The notes under the pieces were generated by a model. The model did no database searches, had not been told where the DNA came from, and saw only the letters and a list, made by a program, of their open reading frames with translations. Shown piece after piece: positions 36,850 through 47,500 of a stretch of DNA of 64,000 nucleotides; position 1 is the first letter of the stretch, and every line of letters starts with the position of its first letter. The position numbers were made by a program, and so were the translations under genes. Source of the stretch: Plasmopara viticola (taxonomy: Eukaryota > Oomycota > Peronosporomycetes > Peronosporales > Peronosporaceae); contig MBPM02000051.1 of NCBI GenBank assembly GCA_001695595.3, positions 248,001 to 312,000 of the forward strand, read 5' to 3'.

Positions 36850-37800
36850 ATGCATGTTCTTATTCGACAGAGTGTGGAGAAATCTGAGGTTTTCTGCCAT
36901 TCACATGAATTGCGTAAATCCTCTCAAATAGTTGACACGTCTTTTTGTGATGAACATGATGCCGTGACATGTAGTAGTCATAGAACACAATGTGAAGGCA
37001 AGAATGAAAGTTTTGTTCGCCTTTGCATAGTGTATCGCGAGCGTCTTTTGGCTAATTTGCAATACGCTGCGAGGGGTCTCAGTTTAGATGGTACTTTCTT
37101 TGAGGCATCGATCGGTGGGACACTTCTTATTGCGTGTATTTGGAATGAAAATGAGGAGGGGTCGAGATCCTTGGTGTTGCTTTGATATTTATTAAAATCA
37201 GACAGCGTCGTAAACGATTATGCGGTGCAACTAAGCTCGAAGAATATCCAACCACTTGAATGATTATTAAATACTTTGACAGATAAAATAGACATTGCGA
37301 TTAAGTCTTTGTTCTCGCTTCAAAACACTGACACAAACAATTTGAATTCATCAACAGTGCTTTCCAATCAATTATGAAGTTACTGATTCTCGACTGTCTA
37401 ATGTCATTGGAGCGATACATTGCTTCAAAATGGATTACAAATTTGGTAAGCGTGGTACTATTACAAAGAAAGCGATCAGTCGTGTTAACATAAAGCAAAT
37501 GATTCCCAGATTCCTAAGTCATCGTCAACGTCATCGATCATAAAAGAAATCAATGCCCGTGCCAGCATATCAGTGGAACTTGGTGTCCAAGTTTCCGATC
37601 ACAATGCCCAGTGTACGTGTTGCTATGTTGAAGACATGCAACCACAATGTGATCCAGCTGTTTCATGTCTTTGATTCGACAACTATCTACAGCGTGTTGC
37701 AAGCTTCTATCATTACACATCGAAGATAGACTTATTCATGGACAGCCAAAAAAGAGACAACGTCTCGCATCCCAATATGCTACTGCAGCCAATGCTTAAC
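36850..37800 (+). pseudogene. Decayed Mutator-like (MULE) transposase
   Basis: Plus-strand frame 36850-37185 contains AARGLSLDGTFFEASIGGTL followed by LIACIWNENEEG, matching the MULE catalytic start (DGTF...GGxLLxA). A one-base shift at about 37160 restores the next expected segment, VEILGVALIFI, showing real homology and a frameshift. Further on (about 37600-37750) CTCCYVEDMQPQCDP followed by NYLQRVASFYHYTSKI resembles a SWIM zinc finger with its final His replaced by Pro, plus the downstream helix. Terminal inverted repeats were not located. Confidence 0.7.
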
Positions 37801-39829
37801 TTCTTCCTAAATCATACACGTGCAGTACAAGTGGCAACAATGTACACAACAAGAGCAAATACCCCCGAAATGCGCGTGAATAGATTACTGTATAGATAAA
37901 GCTTGAAGTAGTTGATATGGATGAATTAGAAGCCGTTCATGTCAAACAAAACTTCTCCTGCTATGAACTTTACCAACCCAACAGCTTAAACTTCTGTACC
38001 AAAAAATAATTTGCCACACCATGCAACTGGTGATGAGTTCCGCGCAGCGAAAATCAAATTTATGGTGTCGCGGATAAGTTCCGTAGAATGCATTTTTTGG
38101 TCGGCAGTTCGATGTCCACAATTAAAATCTTCAATATATTCTGTAGCAGATGCAATAGTATGTTCCAACATATCCAAAGCTGTACCGCTTTTATCTGATC
38201 TTCAAACGGTCACGTTTCAATTTTTTATATATAAAGCGAAGTACATGATATAATCTAAAGGCTATCGTACACATGCAAAACAACGTACCGTTTTCGAATA
38301 TTATACGTTACTCACCGTATATATTGCTGGTTAATGTGCGGCCAGGTTTTGTACGAAATGCAGCTCGCTCATATAAATTTGTGAAGCTAGCGATTTATCA
38401 AGAAATATACATAAATGGTCTCTTGCCTAGTCCTATGTAAGCAATCTTCTAATTACGTCTGAACGCTTCACCACCTCGCTCTGCCTTTCTTAAAAACCTC
38501 AAGTCTCAGTCTCCTCGCGCTCATTTGCTTCGTTGTATCGCGTCGCTGAAGTGCTCTTGGACTATTTGCTCAGCCAGTTAAAAGCCGCTTGTTTAATCGA
38601 TTGCTAGGCTGCTGGATTATACCGATCGCTCGACCATTCGCTGTACGCATGTCTGATTGAGAAGCCGAATTAAGAACAAATAGACTTTGTGTGTAATCGC
38701 GATCCACCAATAATGGATATAACTTCTTGCTCGCGATAGTCTATAAGTTCGATTAGAAACCCCTGCTAAGTTGAAGTAGATTTGCGGCTTGGCCCGTAAT
38801 TGTGCTGTCAGTGCATATTCCAGCTTGCATGGAAAGGATGCCTTTTGCGCCCGACAAGACGACGCAAAACTACTCGACTGGAAGAAAACGGCAACGCGCG
38901 GCGGAGAACGCAAAAATACTCGGTCAACTCTTTTTAACCGGTAGTTTCGCAGCAAAGAATCGCAAATGTATGCACAACACGTGTAGAAATTTTTTGTTGC
39001 ATACCAACTTATAAATCGGATCAGTTATAAAGACACTTAACGCTGTCGATTCTACTCAAGGAGCCAGCACAAATGAATGGACGGAAGAAGATTTTAGCAC
39101 CCTATAGACCAAACGGGATGAGTAAAACAATTTTTGCTTTAACAACTCCAAGTCAGTGATTGTGGAGGCAAGTTTCGACCGTCGAAATCTTGTAATCAAA
39201 TCAATCAAGCGATTATGCAACAAAGTTGTATGGCATGTCAAGTCAACTTTCTTCCTTGTGGAAAACCTTTTCAAAAGGCCCGATAAACCAAAAAGACGCT
39301 GCCAACATATCGTATATCAGAATTCTGACGATGCAGTATCGTTCTGTAATGTCCGACTCGTTCGTCAAACATGTGACTGTATTGCTACTCGACAAAAACC
39401 ACAGTATTTTACCCCAGCGCAACCATTTAGAGGTAAAACATGCAATCTATGGTAGCATAAGTCGCCGTAGACATCACTTCTAAGCCGAGGCAGAAAACAA
39501 GCGCCAATGAGGCAAAAAACCTTGCTGGCACGTAAATAAAAGCTTTGATAGCTGTCGCACGCTTAAAAGTGCAAGGTCATATCGCGGCTGCAACTTTGTA
39601 GTTGAGCTCGGGCTAACTTGCGTAAGCTCGTAGATGTTATCAAAGCAAATTCTCATCAGTTCTTTCAAGTCTTGAAAGACTTTTTGTTATAGTCGATTCA
39701 CCATTGCTAAGTCATACGGGAGTGACAAGATACATAAAAAGATCATCCCAGGCCGAAAGCGCGGAAAATGGGACATTCGATCTACTCAATTTAACCTAAT
39801 AGGAGCCCCAAAGAAGATCCATGCACAAA
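37801..39829. other. No gene recognised
   Basis: Several frames of 60-110 codons overlap on both strands without a motif. Some frames near 39.1-39.5 kb look like shifted pieces of a single ancestral coding sequence, but I could not name it. Confidence 0.4.
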
Positions 39830-40252
39830 ACTCAATGATTACCGGACATGGTGTCAAAAGCGTCTTCCTTACGCGGCCTCGACTTTGCCGGTAAAATTGT
39901 CGCTAGATTTAGCTGACGATAATCGTGCCCAATGTGTCGACATACACGCTTTCTGACACAAAATGTAAGCGCCGAAAAGACAGACAATTCGATAAAAAAA
40001 TACTTGCTTGAATTATCTCCTCGGACCATCATTTGATTGTCTTGCGCTGTTCAGGACTCTGACACCTTGTTTTATATATATAGGCTATTACTAGGCTTGA
40101 GCAAAATTTTACTGTACTGTGAATTGACTCGCTAAATAACTCTGTGCGAAATTCTCTGTCCACATACTTGCGTAGCTTTTCATTTGCCGGATTGCCCTTA
40201 AGCGAATCGCAAGCACGCGGTGGGCGGCGAGTAGACTTACAAGTGTGCAACT
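39830..40252 (-). pseudogene. Second gypsy pre-RT/RT fragment
   Basis: The minus strand shows DSLKGNPANEKLRKYVDREF near 40.2 kb, then HIGHDYRQLNLATILPAKSR and RKEDAFDTMSG near 39.9 kb, typical of the start of gypsy RT (hDYRxLNxxTI...PRKED). It aligns with the fragment at 35.1-35.3 kb. The two phrases are in different frames and separated by stops. Confidence 0.65.
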
Positions 40253-40931
40253 CAGGTAAGCATTTTGTATGCAGTGTATCACCTATGGACTAAGCAGCTT
40301 GGTGGTATGAGCCGCAGGCTTACGATCTGGGCGCGGACTTCTCAAAGGAGAGCACTCGCTTTCTCGATCATCTTATGCCGAGGTATGTGGGTATGAGAAT
40401 TCAGTCTTGCTCACTTGTGTAATAAGATTCTAACGCGTGTGGCGCGAGTGTGCTCTTCGAGCGATCATATCGTCATCTGGCAGCGTAGCGTAAATGACAT
40501 GTGACATTCAGACATTGTGAGCTTGGCTCGCGGAAGAAAAAAGTAGGCCTCAAGGACGGTGGAGAAAGTAGACGGTTAATGCTCTGCGTTTTAGAATTAT
40601 TTGAGAGGTTTATTTAATTTGCTGTGAGGGTTTTCAAGAAGCGACAACTATCTTAGTGGTATTGTATGCTGGACCAAGAGTTTTGGACTTAGATTTGGCT
40701 AGTCCAAAGCCTTCATCAGGGAAGCGTATAAATCCACTGTGTAATACCAGATTGTGGCACGTCCGTTTTGCGTGATAAGTCAGGTGATCTTCAAGAAAGT
40801 CAGTATAAAGTACGGAGGAGTTCAATATTGAAGCAGTACACGATCTGATGAAGAGCAAATAATAGTGATTTAATTATCGATAACAATCTGTGGGGTGACA
40901 TTTTATTTTTTTTTCTTACTATCTATAATAA

Positions 40932-41257
40932 AGCTTGGAAAAGGTTGGGGTGACGCCCTCCTTCCAAGCGCGGGGGCTAAATGCTCGCGCGCTTCGGGCA
41001 GGTGCTCTCGGGCATCTGCAGGTCTCTAACGAGTCTCACCCTCGACGCGACGGTCTCCAGCACCGGGCGCCACCTGGGCTCTTACCAAGTCAGAACTAAA
41101 CAAATAATGGAAGACCCTCACGACCTCGGTGCTGGCTGCACTGCCCGCCGAACGAGACTCGACGTATGCGGACACCACTCTATGCCGTGGACTAGCCAGA
41201 CTGAGCCTAGCACGTGCAGAACTTGGCAACGCGATAACGTAATACATTACACTACAT
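40932..41257 (+). mobile_element. LINE-derived short element, copy D
   Basis: Plus orientation. The 11-bp target-site duplication ATCTATAATAA is at 40921-40931 and 41258-41268. The 5' end reads GGAAAAGGTTGGGGTGACGCC and the 3' tail is degenerate (TAATACATTACACTACAT). The junction TCAGAACTAAACAAATAATGG places it with copies A and C. It is followed 64 bp later by copy E in opposite orientation. Confidence 0.9.
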
Positions 41258-41321
41258 ATCTATAATAAGGATTATTATAATGGGAGTATTGTAAAAGGTG
41301 ACTCAGTACGGTGTACCGTAT

Positions 41322-41646
41322 TGTATTGTATTGTATTACGTTATCGCGTTGCCAAGTTATGCACGTGCTAGGCTCTATGGCTAGTCCACGGCATAGAGTG
41401 GTGTCCGCATACGTCGAGTCTCGTTCGGCGGGCAGTGCAGCCAGCACCGAGGCCGTGAGGGTCTTCCATTATTTTGTGTACTTCTGACTTGGTAAGAGCC
41501 CAGGTGGCGCCCTGGTGCTGGAGACCGTCGCGTCGAGGGTGAGACTCGTTAGAGACTTGCAGATGCCCGAGAGCACCTGCCCGAAGCGCGCGAGCATTTA
41601 GCCCCCGCGCTTGGAAGGAGGGCGTCACCCCAACCTTTTCCGAAAA
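41322..41646 (-). mobile_element. LINE-derived short element, copy E
   Basis: Minus orientation, with a perfect 14-bp target-site duplication ACGGTGTACCGTAT at 41308-41321 and 41647-41660. It carries the GTACACAAAATAATGG junction and the CCATAGAGCC deletion shared with copy B. Together with copy D it forms a tail-to-tail inverted pair. Confidence 0.92.
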
Positions 41647-41660
41647 ACGGTGTACCGTAT

Positions 41661-43613
41661 GTCTAGTTTTTTGTTGTACGTTTTGTATCACACTCAGGTG
41701 AGATTTTCAAATGAGTCATCTTTTGCAATATTCCCAATAATAACTCTTCTTAAACTGCAATGCATGAAACGTTATTTTATATTAAAACCAGTGTGAAACA
41801 AGAGGATGGCAGTATTTACACAGTCCGGTGCGTAACCCATTCTGCAGTCTAGCCTTTAACGTGAAGACAAGCAAAGTACGGCACGAGAGCAACAGCACGT
41901 ACTCTTTAACTGACCAAAACGTGGGAACAATTTGAGAGATTGGAACTGCTTCAAACTTGATTAATATTTAAAGCTTGTCCAAAGCAGCCCTCACACCGCG
42001 GTACTTTTGAGAGCGCATAGCTAGCAATCACAACGTCCGTGTATGTGCTAAGAGACATCGGGAAGTAGAGGTGGCGCGGCACAGAATTGTTGGAACAAGG
42101 AGATTGTGTGTAATGCTACGGTTTATACAAGTTACTTCCTTTTTATGTAGACTTACCGAGTGATAACGATCCGATACTTAATTGTGTGTATAGTCAATGG
42201 AGCTTTTACCATGTCATCTAATCTATCGAGAGGTACGACCCAAGATGTGGTTCGACAGGCTTGTAAATAGCTCCAAACAGACTTCGTCTCAGATTGCGAC
42301 GGAGTACGATAGTACTGAATTTGCAAGATTATTTTTATGTATGATAGTCCCTTCGATTTAGTATCTCCATTTTTGTATGCTCGGACTTGTCAACCATACA
42401 ACTAATGCGATTAATCATGGATCTCAACTTCTTGCTCGCTTTGTGTAAGCAACAATAGCGACACTCCTCTTTTGCCGTGGCAGGAGATTGACTGATTTGA
42501 TGCTGATGAACAATCATTCGATCATTGAATGCGAAGCCAAAGTGGAGTCGTGTACTTCATCGAGAAAGCTGAAAGGTGTGCACTCGGCAAACAAACGTGA
42601 GTAAGCTATATGCCAAAGTACTACAATACCAAGAAATTGCTAAAAGTCATGTAGAGTAATGCGTGTGGTCTCGTAAAGACGTGGCAAACGCAAATTTGAC
42701 ACGTCGATTGACAAGTTCTCAAACATTTGCACGGTATCATCCCATACACTGAAGTGCAGGCGACTAATAGAGCAGCGATTGTTAACGGAGATTTACTTGG
42801 TGTTGTTGGAGCAAGTGCTTTAGTGCTTGGGATTGACATTGGTGAACTCGAATAGTCGATCCATTTTTGCTTTGTTGATCACGTCAAAGACGAATTGAAT
42901 ATCAGACAAACCTCTACATTTTATATCGTCGAGCGTGCGATCACTCGATTTACCATCAATTCTGTTATCAATATGCTTTTCCGGTGCACCTAACTTCTCT
43001 TTTATGTTTGATTACGTGGGGGTAGGGGGCTGTTGTTGTCTTCTGTTCGCGGCAAACGCAGGCAGCAACGCTCGCAAAAGGTACACTATCGTGGGGTACA
43101 TTACGTACATCAAGAAAGGTCAAGTAGCATTTGAAGTTCATGTGTTACCTACCATTCAGCAGATCCGAGTAATGAGCATGTGGATGGACTTGCGGCTGCA
43201 CAAAGTCGTGGCGCTTACGACCAAAATAAATTAGTTTAAGCCTGCGTCAACAATGGAGGTGAGCATACGTGCTTGCGAGATTCATTTACAAGTCTATAAA
43301 AATGAACCCCTATCTAATACATGTATATCTGCGCGCTTCGTCACAATAAATATTATGTGCATGTTCGATTAGTCGAGATAAATTTCAGATTCTCAAACAG
43401 TACCAAATCCTCTTAGTAACGCTAGGTTGATTGTGCACATAGAGAGGATGTACACACCGCTTCTTTTAGATCAGGTGAACAAAAAAAGAGATGTATTTGA
43501 TAATGATCAGACGAACGTGTGCTCTCCGTAAAGACATGCCCCCAACAAATTAAGTTCTCATTTCGCCTTTTGATCACCAGCACCCACGCAAGCTTTAATT
43601 CACATTCGGCCCG
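41661..43613. other. No gene recognised
   Basis: This 1.95-kb stretch lies between copy E and the pectate lyase. I see no domain, and no clear initiator element immediately before the pectate lyase ATG. Confidence 0.5.
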
Positions 43614-44522
43614 ATGCTTCCAGCAGTGAGCTTCGTTACCGCTGTTGCGATTGCTTTTATGCTAGTCTCAGGTCGCCCCGTGCCCGATGGCAAATGGCCC
43701 GAGAGCAAGGGCAACAAAAGTTTCGACAAAGTGCATACGATCAAGGCGGGTGAAGTGTTCGACGGCAAGATGTTTACCTACGACCGTTCGAATATAACGT
43801 GCAAAGGACAAGAGGAAAGCGGTGTTTCTACAGCTGTGTTTAAGCTTGAAGCTGGTGCCACTCTCAAAAACGCAATCATCGGTGCAAACCAAATGGAAGG
43901 GGTACACTGCGACTCCCATGATTGCATCATCAAAAACGTGTGGTGGGATGATGTGTGCGAGGATGCCCTAAGCATCAAAGGTGGCAATGCCTCTAGTGTT
44001 TCTCGGATTCTCGGTGGTGGTGCACGCTACGCTGACGATAAGGTTATCCAGCACAATGGACTTGGTAAGGTTGTCATTGATGGGTTTTATGCGTTGGACT
44101 TTGGTAAGCTGTACCGTGCGTGTGGTTCCTGCTCGAACAACCCCGCTCAGCGCTTCCTTGACATTAAAAACGTGTATGCCGATCTCCGAGTCATTAATAC
44201 CCAGCGCGTGGACCCAAACGTGAGTATTGTGATGATGAACGGCAACTTTGGTGACGAGGCTATCTTGCGCAACATCCATGTAAGACCGGGTAAAGAAAAC
44301 TATACCGAGTGCAGCTCGTCACGCGGTACGAAGAAGAAAGAAAAGCCTCTCATTCTAGCTAATGGCCCCAACAAACCCGTGTGCCGATACAAGATGGACC
44401 AAATTCACATCGAGGGGGGTGGCGACAATCCGATTCAGGCAGAGAAGCCTGCAGGGAAGGATCAGACCCAGTCAGATGAGCCTGCAGGAAAGGTTCACGC
44501 AGTTAATGGCACCCAATGGTAG
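43614..44522 (+). CDS. Secreted pectate lyase, family PL3
   Basis: An extracellular polygalacturonate lyase that cleaves plant cell-wall pectate by beta-elimination, typically calcium dependent. The single exon encodes 302 residues. Residues 1-20 form a signal peptide (hydrophobic VSFVTAVAIAFMLVSG, likely cleavage before RPVPDG). PL3 features in order are the SFDKVHTIKAGEVFDGK start, GATLKNAIIGANQMEGVHC, CIIKNVWWDDVCEDALSIK, DDKVIQHNGLGKVVIDGF, and LYRACGSCSNNPAQRFL, with paired cysteines expected to form disulfides. The last 35 or so residues carry a polar extension with two imperfect QAEKPAGKD / QSDEPAGKV units not part of the catalytic fold. Several N-glycosylation sites are present (NIT, NAS, NVS, NYT, NGT). 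It is isolated in gene-poor DNA, as is common for oomycete secreted proteins. PL3 enzymes in oomycetes have been proposed to descend from fungal transfer; nothing here tests that. Confidence 0.93.
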   Translation: MLPAVSFVTAVAIAFMLVSGRPVPDGKWPESKGNKSFDKVHTIKAGEVFDGKMFTYDRSNITCKGQEESGVSTAVFKLEAGATLKNAIIGANQMEGVHCDSHDCIIKNVWWDDVCEDALSIKGGNASSVSRILGGGARYADDKVIQHNGLGKVVIDGFYALDFGKLYRACGSCSNNPAQRFLDIKNVYADLRVINTQRVDPNVSIVMMNGNFGDEAILRNIHVRPGKENYTECSSSRGTKKKEKPLILANGPNKPVCRYKMDQIHIEGGGDNPIQAEKPAGKDQTQSDEPAGKVHAVNGTQW

Positions 44523-47500
44523 TGTCGATATCAAAGTCTTAGAGACTGTCATTTTTAGGATTGCATTACCACGATGAAATTTTTTGACATTTGAACTTTT
44601 GTTGAGCTCACAAGTATCGCAAAGTTGCCTAGCACTATAAAAAACAGCCAAATGCAGCTTTACGGGCAATATTGTTTGCCACTTAGGCTACGAGTAAATG
44701 ACGCTATCAGCGGGTAGAAAGAATAATGCATGCAGTTGATTATCAAAAATCAGAGGTCAGATAAACCTGGTTAATTGTTCTTTGATTTGCAATTTTGTGC
44801 TGCAATATACATTTTTTGCACGCTTTGAATTCGTTTCTTCAAACTTGGCAGTCCACCAAGCTAATAAGTTGTCTATTTGAACCCCTTTAAAAGCTAGATA
44901 ATAAGCTGTACGACCTTTCCGCATCTGTAGAATGCGCAGTATGCGATTGGTCGCATTTTATGGCAGTCTGCATTCCAGCTGCAAATTATCTAAAACTGCG
45001 CTCGATATATATAAAACAACTTTCTTCTTCGGGGCTTAAGCACGAGGCCCATCGATAGATTAGGCAAAGAGTGTGGCTGACTGACTCCAAGAATTAGTAT
45101 TTAACGACTTGATATTACCTAACAATTCTCTAAGCGATTTTTTTAAACTAATATATTTACGTGAATAGAATTCACAAAAAATATGAGCTTAGTAGTGAGA
45201 CTAATGCTACCTCTTGAATTCGGATCCGCGACTCGTATTAATATAATAATACGCATGGAGCGAATTTAAATATCTGAGCTCACGCTTCTTCAAAGCAAAT
45301 AGCTTGACAGCCCGCTGCACCTAGTAACACGTGTAGACAATTGACACCGGAATTTCCAAAATTAAACTATTGTGAAGATGGAGAAGCAATGAATCATCTG
45401 CTATGAATCTGAGAGGTCGAGGTGGCCATGATTTCCGCTCTGTTGCCGAAGAAGCAGCAGAAAGTGGCTCTGGTTATTACAAAGCTCAGAGGGATAGCAC
45501 TCGAATAGGCACTTTCGACCAGCACCTCAGCTGAGGCAGTGCCCCACCAGGGATGATTTGCAGAGTTATCTCACGCAAATTTATTTGCCATCCCGCCATA
45601 CAAATCGTGTAAAGTCACGCTTCTTGCAACTCTCTAGCTTGGTGGACTTTGTCCAGAAGCCACGAGCTTATCTGGCTGGACAGACAGCAACCCTCTCTCG
45701 AGATAATGACAGTCACCATTTTTATAAATGAATTACACACGGGAGCGGCCGGTCACAAGCTCTTTGTGTACATCCGTTCTCTTTGATGGGCTGTGATAGT
45801 GACAAAAACTACGTGATAGCACTTAAGGGAATGTGGATAGAGGGAAGGTCGTAGGTATGGTACTCACAGTCCCTATCAGTCTCAGATATGCTGGTCCAAA
45901 GGAGGAAGACCTCCGGAATGCGGTCTAGCATATGGGTGCCGTTGACGCTTTATTTGTTGAGATTATCTACATTTACCGTCGAAGTGTCCTGAACTAGAGG
46001 TGCCAAGGCTCTCGAATTCCATATATATCTGTTAATTAGTTGTCTGGTATGCCGTGGGAAAACGGCAACACCAGGTAGTGTGGCATAAGCCTTAAATCAC
46101 TTAATGCTCTATAGCCTTAGTCGCTTTTGCAAGCCTTACCTGCTGGGGTTGAGGCAATTGTGGTAGATTACACTAAACTCCCGCTTTGACAAGGTTGTAG
46201 TTACAACGCGAACTTCCACTGTTGCAGGAAATCATGAGGTCTTCGAGTACACTGGCATGACATTGTCACCGTTTGCTTGGCAACGAGACAAGGGAAAACA
46301 TCCTAATGGATCTAGGTGTAGAGTTTATTGACTCTGATACCAACACACGTTGTAGAGTCGTCAACTTGGATGTATGACATAAGCTTACTCTTAATATATA
46401 AGTGGCTGGATTCGGACGAGTTTTGTGCTAGAAATCCACCTAGCTCGTCAAATGTCTGATAAAATCTGAGTCTACCTCTGCCGAAAAACAGAGACACTTT
46501 GGTGTGGACATTGATTTGAGTCGGTCAACGATTCGAGCGCCGTATTTCCGAAAGTAGAAACTAATGATGGACTCTAAAGCGTTAATTGGCGCGCAAACCT
46601 TTGAGAGATGAACGTGTGAAGCAGCATTCGCTGCATGTCGGTAATGGCAAGACATTATGGGGGGTCCTACTACCGTGCGTGGAGTAGCACGTGAGCATCT
46701 TTAGGCGGAGCTCGTAAGACCCAGCGTTTGCTGCATCCCATAGGTGACACGAATGTCTTTGGTTCACGATGAGCTAGAATAAAGCCGATTACTTAACATG
46801 AAGTAGTAAAACATTTATCGGTTAGCGCCGGTAGAGGAATATTTTTGCTGTATAAGATTCAAAGTATAGACTAAGCCATTAAAACCACAACCAATATGAT
46901 GCATGCGGAGTGGCACTTCATCCAAAACGAAATAATCATCTTGAATTGGCTCACATAGTCGGCCAGTGGCTAAGGCAGTCGAGACACTGCTCTTTTAAAA
47001 ACACACAAAATAATGCATATTGCGTTCAGCGGCGGCTAAGCAAGAAAAGTACGCAACGATTGGATGCCGATCGCATGTACTCGTGTACTTAGTCCTAATA
47101 AGTAAGATCCAAGTATAATCACAAGGCTTTAGTATCAGCTAGTAAGAAGCATCAGCGAAATATAGCGCTCGAGACATCGAAGTGGGGCAGGAGGGGTAGT
47201 TGCGACGTAAGCTTTGATTAATCAGAGCCCAAGATCATAGTCACAAGCTTCTTCGATGTCGATGATGACGGCTTTGACTCAACGAGGATAAAAAATCTAG
47301 CATGCCAAAATCAGGAAAGCAGGAGAAAGAAAGTCCTGTAAAACTAAAGTCGGCTTCCTGCTAGTTGGAAATCCACCACAACGTTCCAAAGCTGGTCAAT
47401 TGCTTCGGACAGCTTGTGCAGATGTTGGTTGTCGGGTCCGTTTGAGCGTCAATGTTTAGTAGCAAACTATCTCGTTTCCGACGAGATTAGTCCTCGGCTT

